The translations under genes were made by a program, and so were the position numbers. A stretch of DNA of 64,000 nucleotides, from the NCBI GenBank assembly GCA_932294295.1, contig OW028585.1, positions 25,268,313-25,332,312 of the forward strand, written 5' to 3'. Numbering within the stretch: position 1 is the first letter of the stretch; the number at the start of each line of letters is the position of its first letter. The DNA comes from Alitta virens (taxonomy: Eukaryota; Annelida; Polychaeta; Phyllodocida; Nereididae). Shown piece after piece: positions 32,770 to 46,700 of this stretch. The notes beneath the pieces are model-generated. The model made no database searches. It saw only the letters and a program-made list of their open reading frames with translations, and was not told where the DNA came from.

Positions 32770-33560
32770 AATGTATCAAGCAAACTGTATTACAGATCAC
32801 ATGGTTTTACTTTGGCACACATTGCAAAATCCAGGTTTGACAGTGAATTTGGAAAAAACTATTCTAGCCCCTTCAACTGTGATTAAATACATCGGTTTTG
32901 TCATTAATTCAGATGGTCCAGGACATGTCTCACAGGTATAAATTCCAAAAAAACTATGTAAACTCAAGAGAGATATCAGGCAGACACTTTGGGCTGGACA
33001 AGCATCAGTATCAGCCAGCTTGAGTTGCTTTCATGTGTGTCACAATGACCAGAGCTATATTGCCCGCCCACCTGAAACTATGCAATGTGTACCGGTTATT
33101 AGCAACTCTTGGTTTCATCATTTAGACATTGATGGTCTAGCACAAAAAGGCCTTTTCTCGTGATTTCAATCATTGTCTTAAGACCCGCCAGAAATCCACA
33201 TTGCTACTGACGTCAGTGGCACGGGCGGCGGTGAAGTAGTGCTAAACAGCAACAACGAGACAATCAATCTACCGCTCACTGTTAGCTATCATCAGATTGG
33301 CAGATTAAGCTAATTACTTTAATAACATCATTTTTAGATTTAATCAATTCCATAAATTCATCATTATCATAATGAGGAGATAGTTGCAATAAATTGGGTA
33401 CATTTTCCTCAGTATCAACATCCATTTCACCTTCCAATAGATCAACCAGGACTGATTCATGTTGGTATTATTCTCAACCTATCCACCAGATGTCTCCACA
33501 TTACAGCTGAGTCACTGTCTCGCGATAACCTGCTAACAGTTAGCTATCATTATGATGCTG
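32770..33560 (+). pseudogene. DIRS-like reverse transcriptase/RNase H remnant
   Basis: Several short frames in order resemble a DIRS/YR-type pol. NLEKTILAPSTVIKYIGFV matches 'fEKS.L.PS..I.fLGF'. TRAILPAHLKLCNVYRLL, an RNase-H-like IHIATDVSGTGGGEVV and HITAESLSRDN near the end follow. Stops and frameshifts separate them. It could instead be another RT class. No recombinase is seen. Confidence 0.45.
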
Positions 33561-34693
33561 AAATCATTGCTTCACAATCTACGCAATCATCATGTATGTA
33601 TGTTTGCATAATTACATACCATGTTTCATCAAAATATTGTTTCGAATGAAATGGACAATCCACTCACAAGATATTCAAACTAATATCATTTGTATAATAA
33701 ATTCAGACACACTGATTGCTTTGGGAAATACAGCTGTATATTCTAATAGCAAACAAATTCTGTACAATTGGTTTTTCTTAGCAATCAGCCTCATTATGCC
33801 AACATTTTCACAGCCCAGCCCATTTTTAACCTCAGCAAACAAACCTCGTCTGACGGGTTGGTGCACAGGCTGGAGGGCGGGTATAACACTTTCGTTTCCG
33901 GAACAGAAATCAAACACTAATGCACCCTAAAAAAATTTCATACCGTAATACTCTATATGGCCTAGTGGTACCTATTGATAGTCACATCGACATATGTTGG
34001 CTATGTTTCACAAAATTTGACAAAAAAAAAGAAAATAAATAATATTTTTGTTTCTGGAACCGAACTCTGACACTACTGCACCTACAAGCTTACATTTTTC
34101 ATTATATGTCTTAAATAGTGTAGTGGTGCCTTTTGGAGGTCTCATGGCCGTGAATACCAGATAATTTTCGAAAATAAGGGAAAAATAGGGAAAATCCTAA
34201 CTTTTTCAAACCTCCATCCCTAAAGTACGTGTTATCCTACGTGACTGAAATTTTGTCAATAACATCTAAATTAGAGGATGGTTCACTTTTTAAATATAAC
34301 GATAAAATGAATTGTTTTCAATCTTTTTCAAATTTTGTAAAACATAGCTGAGACATATCAATGTGATAAAAAAGGTTCAACGAGGACATAAAGAGTGTAT
34401 GAAATTTCATTAGGGTAAGTGTACTAGTGTTAGAGTTCAGCTCTGGTAGCGAAAATGTGTGTTAGAGTTCTGCTTTGAAAATAAAAGTGTAACGACCCCC
34501 TCGCTCCTGCCTGTCCGAAGCACACTGAACAATTCAATGATGCATGTGTGCTGTGTGGGATTTGCTGAGGGCTTTGCTGCAGTACAGTGTTTACATAACC
34601 TATACCATTACACAATTTAGTGTACTAAGGCAAGTGCATGCTGAATCGTGATATGAAAATTAATAGAGCACCAATGTCAAGGTATTTGGCGAC

Positions 34694-34700
34694 TATAAAA
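34694..34700 (+). promoter_or_regulatory. TATA box of the CUB gene
   Basis: TATAAAA lies 36 bp before the ATG at 34736. That would give a start near 34725 and an unusually short leader of about 10 bases. Confidence 0.6.
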
Positions 34701-34735
34701 GAGCTTGTGACAACGCTCTGGTGCATTGAGCCAAC

Positions 34736-37700
34736 ATGCGTCTGTCTGTTTCTTTGCTGGCTGTTCTGGCCATTGGTTTCCTCAATTGCATGTAAGTCCT
34801 CATTCTTCATACAAACTTATCAAGTGCAAATATTAGGTGATGACTGTTACATAGTATGGATAGCGTCTATCTATCTATCTAGTTATCTATCCATCTATTG
34901 ATAGAAATATAGCTAGATAGCTAGATAGCTAGATAGATAGATAGGTAGATCGATAGATTGATAGATCGATAGATCGATAGATCGATAGATCAAAAGATCA
35001 ATAGATCCAGGCAAGTTGGACAGCCTCATATGTTTTGTGCTCATATCTTCCTTAATGTTTTTGGCCATCATTCAATCTATATATACCAATACCTTTTTCT
35101 ACTATTCTAGATTAGCCAGGACAACATCTGTCTTGAAAAGCAGGGATGGCAGGTCCCCATTTAAGGTCAGTCAACTTCGAGAATAACATTGTCCTGCTAA
35201 ATATTCTGTCCAATATTTTTAATATTAGATATGTTGTAAAATGTTTCTTGACTCATATATGTAAAATATGAATGTAAAATTACCCCAATAGAAATGTTCC
35301 AGTTAGAAAGATACCAGCTGAATAGTTAAATCTGACGATAAGTTTTTTAATGTGCAGCTGTTTACAAGTATTTTTCAAGCTGTATCAGCACTGAATGCCA
35401 AGCAACTTTTGTAAGGGAGGGCTTCACAGTGTGGATGCTTCTTTTCAAGGGAATAGTGAATATCAAAAAACTTTGAGGATTACCATTTACCACTTGTTTT
35501 TTAGACAAGCCACCTCAATAAATTCCATTGAAGGGATTGATTTGTCATTAAACATGTCTGCAGTGACCTATCTATTTTTTCATTTCTGAAGCAGAACTCA
35601 AACTACTGTGCCTCCATGCTTAAAACTTTGTCATAATATGTCTAAAGTAGTGTAGTGGTTCCTTTTGTGGGTCTCATGGCCGTAAATAACAGGATTTTTA
35701 CATAAGAGAATAATAGGGAAAATGCGTACTTTTTAGCCTTCGTACCAACACTATTTGCCCAACATGAGTGAAAAATATTAATAACATATCTAAATTATAT
35801 TATTTTCCCTTTTTAAACTCCTTTTTTGACATTTTTTCATATTGTTTTTATACTAATAGGAAAACCGGAAAAAATAGCAACACATTGTGTATTATCCTTT
35901 ATAGCTAAGTTGTCCATTTTAATTGTCAAATTGATATATCTCAGCTGTGTTTTATAATATTTAGAGAAAAATTGAAAAAAATTGTTTACGTTTCACACAC
36001 TACTGAATCTAGATGCATACAAAACGTTGTAAGAATATGTCTATTCAACCCAGTCAAGGGTTTTTGTTGATAATTAGCAATTTCATAAAAATGAGTTGCA
36101 TAATGATCAATATTACTTTCACGTGACTATGATACTTATTAATTTTTTGAGTAAAAATAGAGGGTCATAGTTATATATTTATTTAAATACAAATAAATAC
36201 TAACCTTAAAGGTTAGTTTTGTATGAAATTATACCCAACATCTTTATGTGGCATAACATTGATGCCGAATGTCAGATTTATTCTTTAGGAAGCATTGCCA
36301 TAGCCCATATATGACTATTTTGGACATAGAAATGACAATCTTAGTTTTAGAAAATGTTGTAAACCATAGCTGAGATACGTCTGTGTGACTATCAGAAGGC
36401 ACCACTAGGCCATAGAGAGTGCTACTGTATGAAATTTCATTAAGGTAAGTGCATTTAGTGAGTTTTGCTCTGGAAATGAAAGTAACGCCCGCCCTCCTGC
36501 CTGTTCGACGAACAAGGAACAATTTTAATGATGCCTGAGTGCTGTGTGGGATTCGCTGAGGGTTTTGCTGCAGCGCAGCCTATGTTTTGTTTTCTTTCTG
36601 GTACCTTTTTCTTTTTACCTTTAGAGAAGTCTAGAGCTATTCATAAAAGCCACTCATTGAAGTTAATGTATGCATTCCTGTCCTTCAACATTTTATCTTG
36701 ATACTTACACAAAAACCTCAAGGAAGCTTTGCATAAAATATGACGCAAATTGATGAAAAAGCCAGTGAATATTGGTATAATATAATCGAACTAATTATTC
36801 ATACTTGCAAGTCAACATGAAGTTAAATCACATAGTTGGTATGTAGAAAAATTCATCAAACAATGTTAGACACTTATCTTTCAAAGCACTCATACCTACA
36901 GCCTATAACTAGTGTGATCATTCATCAGATAGTATGAATTTTAGTTTTTTCCCCAGTCTATAAATGACAGTAATGCAGTTATAATGGACGAGGAAACTAA
37001 CAGTATTCCTAAAGTTGAAGTAAACAGACCCTGGGAATAAAAAGCACAGCTGGCCAATCTTGCTTTCCTTAAATTCCTTCAAAAATAAAAGTCTGACTCA
37101 CGTGTTGTTTCCTCTTAACGTTCCACATTGAATGCTCTAAAAAAACATTTTTTCTGCATTTTACAGAAATTTGACAAAGTTTTTGCCTTCAGTAACAAGA
37201 GAACAAAAAGACAAGGTAAAGAACATGATATACACATAGCAAAGCTGGTATGACTTGAATGTGATGTCACCCTATGCCGATCAGAAACATCAAACTTCAG
37301 TCCATTTAGTCTGTTAAATATTTTGGGAAATTAGGCATGAAATTCATGCGAACACGGGAGAAAACTGTGACATCATGCTTTCGGTAATCGAATGGAAATG
37401 GAAGCGATTATATATAATTATTTCAATGATGATGACAGCAAAGAGAAATATAAATTAACAGGATTAACAGCATTGTACGGAAGCCATCTTAGGACATGAG
37501 AAAAAAATAATTTAATTGTATAAACGATGTAGTAAATTGTATATACGAAATGCTAAATTGTATATACGAAGTACTAAATTGTATATACGAAATACTAAAT
37601 CGTATATACGGAATACTAAATTGTATATACGAATTACTAAACTGGCCATATCTTAGTTAATATTTGGTCTACAGTGATGTGCAACCTATGTCGAGACTCA

Positions 37701-40700
37701 TCTTGGGCAGGGCTATCTAATAAACAAAGTTAGATTCTAGATACAGTTTGATCTGTGACAACGGCATGTCCGTATACCCAGCTCTTTCTATCAGGCCCCA
37801 GTCTTCCTTTCCCTTCCCTTCTTAGTAGTATTTCCTGTAGTTGGGTTTACTATGTGATGCTGACTTTAATTGTACCATGCTGCATTTTAATAATATATTG
37901 ATCCATGCTAATTGCATATTGTCAAATTGCATAAGTATTACATATAACCTGCAATTATAGACCAAACATGGATGATATCAGGAAGGAGGACTTTAAAATA
38001 ACTTTTCCCATCAATCTAGGAGGGATCCAAGATAGATAGATAGATAGAAAGATAGAAAGGTGATAAATTAGATAGATAGATATGGGAAATGCAGCCCTCT
38101 AAGGCAAGTATTTGCCGCTATTGATGAGATGAGAGGGAGGAGGAGTCCACCCATGTTACACTCTTACCCCATGGGTGGGGTCTTTTACTTGCCTTAGCAT
38201 ATGGACACTGACTGGTTATAATTTACCAGGGCCCAATAGATTCCAATATTGCTCAAATAAAAGGGGAGGGAAGGAAAGGGACAGGGAAGGAAAGGGAAGA
38301 CTGGGGCCTGATAGAAAGAGCTGGGTTTAAGGACAAGGGTAATTAGGATGTCATATTGTGAAACAAAGTTATTCCCTTTGAATGCTGTTGTGCTGTACCT
38401 AGAATTTTAGTATAGAGTATTAAATAGCACTGTCCAAGGCGAGTTTTTAGATAGGTCACACATAATTGTAGACCAAATATTAACAAAGATATGGCCGGTT
38501 TAGTAATTTGTTTAACAATATAGTAATTCGTTTAAACGATTAAGTATTCCGTTTATACAATTTAGTATTTCGTTTATACAATTTAGTATTTCGTTTATAC
38601 AATTTAGTATATCGTATATTCAATTTAGTATTTTGTATATACAATTTAGTATTTCACATATTTAGTATTTTGTATATACAATTTAGTATTTCGTTTATAC
38701 AATTTAGTATTTCGTTTATACAATTTAGTTTATCGTATATTCAATTTAGTATTTCGTATATTCGATTTAGTTTATTGTATATTCAATTTAGTATTTCGTA
38801 TATACAATTTAGTATATCGTATATACGATTTAGTATATCGTATATTCAATTTAGTTTTTCGTATATTCAATTTAGTATATTGTATATTCAATTTAGTATT
38901 TCGTATATACGATTTAGTATAGCGTATATTCAATTTAGTATTTTGTATATTCAATTTAGTATTTCGTATATACCATTTAGTATATCGTATATTCAATTTA
39001 GTATTTTGTATATACAATTTAGTATTTCACATATTTAGTATTTCGTATATACAATTTAGTATTTCCGTATATTCAATTTAGTATTCGTATATTCAATTTA
39101 GTATTTTGTATATTCAATTTAGTATTTTGTATATACAATTAAGTATTTCATATATTCAATTTAGTATATCGTATATTCAATTTAGTATATTGTATATTCA
39201 ATTTAGTATTTCGTATATACAATTTAGTATATCGTATATTCAATTTAGTATTTCGTATATACAATTTAGTATATCGTATATTCAATTTAGTATATTGCAT
39301 ATTCAATTTATTATTTCATATATTCAATATAGTATATCGTATATTCAATTTAGTATTTCGTATATACGATTTAGTACTTCGTATATACAATTTACTACAT
39401 CGTTTATACAATTAATTTTTTTTTTTCTCATGTCCTAAAATGGCTTCTGTACCATTGTATCTTTCTGAATAATTCTATTTACTTGAAATAAATATTTTGA
39501 TATCTTGAAATGTTAAATAAATGTTAAAGAATTTCTCCAGCTGCAATGCAGTGCTATAGCGACCTGGAGGCATCTGACGACTTCCAGCAGTTTTCCTCAC
39601 CGGCTGACGGAGTTGAAGAAGTTTATGAAAACAACATTCGATGCACCTGGAAGATACATGCTCCTGTCAACAAGGTTTGTTGCATTACATATATTTATAT
39701 ACATATATGGTTGGTTTGTGGCTGCTGGCATAGGCTGTAGCTGCTCAAAACCAATATTCACAGACCACAGTTCAGAGAGCAGTATGAATGGACTACTTTT
39801 CATAAACAGAGGAGGCTATCAGTAACTGCGCCCAAAGCATTGTTTGATAAGCATAAAATTGGGTCATTTGGTGCAGTTAATGACGTCACATTTAGATGAC
39901 ATCATTAAACAATGGTAAGGCCACAGGTCCATTTGCTTGTTATTGAATTGAAATCATGTGGATATGTTATTTTAATATATTACAAGTATCAAATCGACAG
40001 AACTACGGACCGGGTAGCGTTAATCAGTTAGAATTTTATTCTCCACCAGGGACACTGAAGTACCCCAGAGTTACCGACGCTCTGGGGTATCACTTTTTGG
40101 TAATCCTTTTTGGTTAGGCGTAGTTGCTGATAGTTCAATACTGAGGTGAACCCTCAACTGTTGTCTATAGTTTTGATAATTCAAGATGACCAACAATATG
40201 GCTGACGAAAGTAAAAGTCGCCAATATCTTCATTCCAAATTACCCTAGAAACTAAATTTGTGGGTGTATACCATGGTTTTTGGGGTCAAAGAATCCATTT
40301 CTGACCTTCTATTAGTAAGTGATTTCAGACACTTTCTCACAGCAGTAACAGAGATATCATGTATTACATTCATGTAAATATCATATCCGACTGAAATCAC
40401 AAGTATCTCCACTCTCAGTTATGATAGAAACACCTACTTTGGATCTATGCCTAGGTTTTTGGTATTGTTATTGATATCAGATACATACATTTATCAGTAA
40501 CAGTGATATCATGCATGTTATTCAGCTGAAATCGACAATACATCCTGTCACCATTCAGACAGAACAAACTATATCATTGTAAAAAATATTGGTTTGAAAA
40601 GTGAACTTCTAGATAATAAATTGATTGCCCATAAATATAAAAAAATGTAATTTCCTTAGTTGCAGTCCAGTAGGGGTGGGGGCCTAGCTTAGTGGTAGCG

Positions 40701-43700
40701 TGCTGGGCTTCCAACCACTGGGTCCCGGGTTCAATTCCCGGTCGAGCCTATGTTGGATGGCTGTTTCATCCTTCGTCTCATTGCCATGGTCCCTACCTGT
40801 CCTAATTAGCCCATCAGGTGCAGAAATACAGGACGTAAAGCCCTAATCCACCACCAGTTGCAGTCCAGCCAGCATCTGGGCAATGTCTGGGATTATGTCA
40901 CAAGTAACTCTTAAAAACATCCCAAGTAACTAAGCTCAATCTTCGCACCAGAAAACACTTAAAATTTGCGTATTTTCATGCTCTAATGAAAGTATTTCTT
41001 CAGATTTCGCTGGTATAGGTGGAGTTTAACTTTGACATCTTCAATCTTTAGCAATTAAGTAACAGAGCCATGAAGTCCTTCATTACAATCATTGTCGACC
41101 TTGCTGGGGGAAGGCATACCGTGGCCCTTAGGAGTTGAATCTCCTGCTCATTAACAGGAAACCTCCTAGGCAGAAATGTTTTTATATGGTTATTGACATA
41201 ATTTGGTGCATTCATTCATTCCCACATACAAAACAGTTTGTGGTCTACAATCACGTGATAATCAAACCTTTTTTTGGTTTTGAGAAAGTAAAGATGACTG
41301 ATATATGAATGTTTGCATGGCTAAATTGGATTGATAAGATTATATTTCATATCGCAAGATGAATAAATAAAAACATTAGCAACAATCAACAAATAAAAAC
41401 CTGCTCCACTCCACCCAGGTGTAACTGGGTACTTGGCAAACGGCAGTGGTGGCTATTGCAGAGTGCTTGACCAAAGAAGCACTGTGTGATGACCCCAGGT
41501 CACTGACCTTACTAGGTCAGTGACCGACTTTGACGCGCACTGGGTGACCCGGACCACGTGACCACGGGGTCTTGGCGGGAATACACCCAGACCGCGTCAG
41601 TAGCTGAAGAAGCAGAGGATAGGCAGGCTGTGCGGTGGGGCAGGGCAAATAAACTTTAAAACTGGAATATTAACGCTTTGTCTTTCTTGGGGAACCTTAC
41701 AAATTGGCGCCCGATGTGGGACTTGAAGAATCGGTTGTAAGGTTCCCCAGGAATGGGAGACATGGACGACGCCTGGACATAAAGAACTTTTTGAAAAAAA
41801 ATGACTTTGCGACGGCCACGCTGGATAAAGGCGCTAGCGACCGCGTGGTTTAGTCAGTTGCAGCGGAGCACAGGAACCGTCAGCATCTACATTGAGCGTC
41901 AGCAGCAGCGACGTTGCGACTTCAAATTTTAGACTACACAGATCTACAGTTAAGTAGAATTCACGCTACAATACTCTATCTTATTTAGTGTGTTTTGGCC
42001 CCACGTATAATGCCTGCAAAGTTACGTAGAAGACCTGACTTGGCTACAGCCGAAACGAGTGAGCCCGCATCGACTCCAGTGCCGGGCCCCTCGCAAACGG
42101 CGGACGAGTCGGTTCTACGCACTTCAACTAGGAGTAAAGTTGTGCGAACGCCGGGACGCCCTCGCCAGCTGAGTACGAATCGAATGATTCCTCCGCGTCT
42201 ACGCCTGTTTCCTCGCCTGAAGGACGGCCCTCCGTCGCCGAGCGTGCGGAACCACGTGGCTCGGCCCGGGCTGTCATGGCGTCTGACAGTACTCCGCAAA
42301 GGAGTCTGGGTTCCTCGGGGTACAGGCGGAGAAAAGAAGCTATTCCTCCAAAATATGACGGCCAGGGTACGGCCTTCATAGACCATTTAGACGAATTCAC
42401 TCGGGTCGCCACTTTCAACAAGTGGACGGACGAGGAGAAATGTTTTCACCTTTGGACCAGCGTCACTGGTCAAGCTAAGCTGAAAATGCGGCCCTTAACT
42501 TATCGGGACGATTGGAGAGAGATGGTGAGCCAGTTGACGGCCCTGTTCTGCTCCAATCGTGCCCTAGATGCGTACAGGAATAAATGGTTCAATGCGAAGC
42601 GGGGCCCAGAGATGGACCTCGAAACGTATGGATTATTCTTGTTGGATCTCTCTCGGAAAGCGAATCCCGCTTCCACCCCCGCCGAGCAGGAACGCTTTGC
42701 AAAAGAGCGCTTCATGGAAACGGCTGGGTCAACGAGTATGAGATTTTGGTTGGCGGCTTTAAAGCCACCCACGCTGCAAGAAGCCATTGATTTGGCAGTG
42801 CAGTATGAAGCAGCGTACGAGGCCACGAAAACGAGCAAGCCTGACGTCGGGCCGGCTGGCGCTATCGCTTTGCCAATACTGCAGCCCGAGGCTTCCGTGG
42901 CTGCTACTGCTTCAGCGTCTATACGTGGCGGCCCGCCTTCTGAAAAAGAGGGAGCCATCACGAGGCAGGATTTAAAGGATTTGGTTTATTCTATATAAGG
43001 CGAGGTTATGGCCAAGGAAAAGGGAAAGGTTTACAGCAATACTTGCCGGCAGGAGCAGGATTACTCACCTGAAACACGGAGGTGCTATTGGTGCAAAAAG
43101 ACCGGGCATCTCCGCAGGGACTGCCCCAGACGTAACGCCGATGACGATCGCTCAAAGAAGCGAGCGCCCAGCAAGGACAGGGAACACCGGTCGAGTAACC
43201 ACGGTGATAAACGGTCCAAAGGGCGGAGCGATCAGGGCAAAAAGGGGGGCAAAGATAAAAGGGAGAGAAAACATTCGGAAAACGAGTAAGGGTGGAGGAA
43301 GTATCCGTCCCGGATCCTTCACCTGCTGAAAAAGCAGCCCCTCAGCCTCCAGAATGTTGGGAAGGGGTGAAAGTGGGACAGCACTGGCCCAGACAGGTGG
43401 CCATGCAGAATTCGAGCGCATCCTGGTATATTACGATTAGTGTAGGGACACGTCACGTGGATCTCCTGATCGATACTGGTGCGCAGGTATCTCTGCTGAG
43501 TAAGCAGGAGTATGATGAGATACCTGGCGCGAATCGAGAGACATTAAGACCTGTGGAAGGCAAAATCTTGGCTGCCAATGGCGGACCCATTAATATTTAT
43601 GGTAAGGTGGAGCTCACTCTCTGCTTGGAGAGGATGCTCTATCCTTGTGAATTTTTGGTAGCAGACATCGGAGGTCTCCCTGGTTTATTAGGGATGGACT

Positions 43701-46700
43701 TCTTGAAGAGACACGGTGCATTGTTAATGTGTTCAGTAGGGATGCTGAGGCTGGGAGGCGTTGATATTGCGTGTATAGAAGGTCGCCCTGGAAAAACAGG
43801 CCGAGCAATTATACACGAAGACGTCCATATACCAGCTCGCCACGTGTCGCAGGTCTCAGTCAATTTGGTGTCATGGGGCGTATCTAATGGGGGCGACCTC
43901 GTATTCGAGTCGTTGCCCACGGTTTGCCAGGATTTACACATAATGATACCTAGAGGACTATTGGCATCTCAGTGCTCTGGGGCTCACGTGTGGATAGCCA
44001 ATCCCACGACTGAGAGTGTTCATATCGCAAAAGGTCAAGTGGTAGGTCAATTGAGCGAAGTCGAAAAAGTGGATTCACCGAAAACGGTGCATGCTGCTGA
44101 GGTCAATCATGAACTCAAGCGGAAGAACACTGAAACACGACTGCCCGTTCATTTGCAGCCTCTTTTGGACGAAACTGACGATCTGACAGCAGATCAAAGG
44201 TCAGAGCTCCGAAAGGTCTTGATGGAGTATGAACAGTGTTTTGAGGGAGGTAAATACGGGCTGGGACGTACGAGTCAAGCCACGCACAAGATTGATACGG
44301 GTGACAATCGGCCTTTTAAAGTGCCGGCCCGGAGATTAGGGTGGGCTCAAAGCAGGGCGCTGTCAGAGGAAGTGGATAAGATGCTGAGACTCGGAGTGAT
44401 CGAGCCCAGTAGCAGCCCCTGGTCTAGTCCCCCTGTTTTGGTTAGAAAGAAAGATGGAACTTTCAGGTTTTGTGTGGATTATAGGAAATTGAATTCGTGC
44501 ACTAAAAAGGATGCTTATCCTTTGCCACGCATTGATGACTGTCTAGACACTTTGTCAGGGGCAAAATGGTTTTGTACCCTGGACCTGTCGTCTGGCTATT
44601 GGCAAATAGCCATGGATGACAGAGACAAAGAGAAAACCACATTCACTGCTCCAAGAGGACATTTTCACTTCACAGTGATGCCCTTTGGTGTTACAAATGG
44701 ACCAGCTACACTGGAACGTTTGATGGAGCTAGTGTTAGGAGGATTGGACCTGTCCACTTGTCTATGCTACATGGATGATATAGTGGTACAGGGCTCCACA
44801 TTCCAGAAGTGTCTAGGTAACTTGATCGTTGTACTAAAACGCATTAGCCAGGCTGGGTTGAGATTAAAAGCTAGCAAATGCGAGTTATTTAAGAGTGAGG
44901 TCTCCTTTCTAGGGCATGTGATTTGTAGAGAGGGTGTGAAACCAGATCCTAAGAAGATAAAGGCGGTGCGAGAGTGGCCAGAACCCACTACAGTACAAGA
45001 GGTGCGCTGCTTTGTAGGATTCGCATCGTACTATAGGAAGTACGTGCAGGATTTTGCTGGACTAGCAGCACCACTACATGCTCTTACAGCGCACCAGGCC
45101 GTCTTTGAGTGGGATGAAACATGCAGAAACGCTTTTAAAAGGTTAATCAGGGCCCTCACGACTGCACCAATCTTGGTGCTACCACGTGAAGGGTGCCCTG
45201 TCATCCTGGACACGGACGCCTCTGATCTTGCAATAGGAGGTGTATTGTCGCAAATTATTGAGGGAGAGGAGCGCGTAGTTGCCTACGCCTCACAGTGTCT
45301 GTCTTCGTCGCAAAAGCATTATTGCACGACATACAAGGAATTGTTAGCTGTGGTCAGAATGGCGAAAATATTTCGGCCCTACTTGTATGGACAGGATTCA
45401 GTGCGTTTGCGCACTGATCATCGTGCTTTAGTGTGGTTGCAGAACTTTAAAGATGCAGAGGGAATGTTGGCGAGATGGATAGCTTCTTTGACCGAATACA
45501 ACTTTGTAATCGAATACATAGAAGGCAAGAAACACGCCAACGCAGATGGCTGCTCACGCATCCCCGTGAGAGCTTGTAAGCGCCAGGAATGTCCTGACCA
45601 AGGTCATGGCCAGAATGGTGACCTCGTGGCTTCCATCACGCAGTGGAACCAAGTACGAGGCTTCCGCACGATTACGTGTGGACAGCCTCGGCCAGCGACT
45701 GAAGTCGGCTCAGGAGAAGCCGAGGAACCCCAGGTGCGAGTGTATATGGCAGAGGCAGGAGAAACGGCGGGAGAAACGGCTGGAGAAACGGCAGGAGAAA
45801 TAGCTGGAAACGGCATTGAGAGATCTCTGGATCCAAATTGGATAGAGTCTTTCACCTTGGAGGAAATACGGTACGCTCAGGGCCAGGATATGGCCATTGC
45901 GACCGCCAAGAAGTGGTTAGATGCTGGACAGCGACCGCCGTATCACGCTATTGTCACGCACTCGGCCCAGGTGCGAAATATATGGGCCCAGTTCTATTGC
46001 TTGAAACTACAGCGAGGCATCGTGTATCGAAGCCATAAGCTGCCTACTGGTGAATTGGTGAAGCAAATGGTAGCCCCAGCAAGCATCAGACGCAGCATCT
46101 TCAGCCAGCTTCATACGTCTCGTCTTGGTGGCCATATGGGGATCAACAGCCTCATATCCAAGTTGAGACGGAGGTTCTATTGGCCTGGCTACAAGGAAGA
46201 TGTGATACGTTGGATAGGTTGGTGCGATGCGTGTCAGAAGCGGAAACAGGGTGGCCTGAAAAAGGCTCCCCTGCATCAGGTGCCAGTAGGAATGCCGATG
46301 GAAAGGATGGCCATTGATATAATGGGACCATTGCCTGTCACAAAGTCCAATAACAAGTATATAGTAGTCGTGGCCGACTACTTTACTAAGTGGACAGGAG
46401 CCTTCGCTCTTCCTAATCAAGAGGCTTATACAGTGGCTGATTGCTTGGTGACCAACGTGATTTTGCGATTTGGAGCTCCCTATCACTTGCATAGTGACCA
46501 AGGGACTAATTTCGAATCGAAATTATTCCAAGAAATGTGCAAAATATTGGGGATTAATAAGACCAGGACCACGGCTTATCATCCCCAAAGCGATGGGCTA
46601 GTGGAACGCTTCAATAGGTCATTGGGTGATATGCTATCGAAGTTGGTGAATGAAAGGAGAGATGACTGGGATGACATGCTTCCTTACGTGATGTGTGCCT

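Larger units (their letters stand above)
33880..36560. repeat. Dispersed repeat family, several copies (CUB gene 5' region and introns 1-2)
   Basis: Blocks near 33885-34150, 34380-34610, 35585-35700 and 36360-36570 share 'gtgtagtggt.ccttttg', 'ggtctcatggccgt.aata', 'tgaaatttcatta.ggtaagtg' and 'gtgctgtgtgggatt.gctg'. Related pieces lie at 62170-62240, 63220-63300 and 63840-63890. No coding potential. Probably one long, fragmented mobile element that also covers the sequence just upstream of the CUB gene TATA box. Confidence 0.55.

Noticed and set aside
37520..39420. CRISPR-like array of regular repeats
   Set aside because: Units are directly adjacent with no unique spacers, and the sequence is animal DNA. 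It is a tandem array inside a foldback element.
38670..39438. Long frames of repeated YIQFSIS residues (also on the minus strand near 57271-57731)
   Set aside because: They are the translation of a 21-bp tandem repeat with no stops. No start context, no domain, and the same appears in every copy of the foldback element.
40671..40760. Intact tRNA gene
   Set aside because: A and B boxes are present, but the sequence continues into a repeated body and is flanked by a target duplication. It is a SINE head, not a tRNA gene.
41995..42381. Independent small protein in front of Gag
   Set aside because: Its first part looks like a Gag N-terminus and its second half overlaps the better Gag frame. I treat it as part of a possibly broken gag instead.
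43277..43283. ggaaaac as a -1 slippery site for pol
   Set aside because: The re-pairing of the first codon would be poor and it does not fit the XXXYYYZ rule, so I do not claim a frameshift signal.
46007..46501. Minus-strand frames across the Ty3/Gypsy pol gene
   Set aside because: Shadows of the clearly coding plus-strand integrase.
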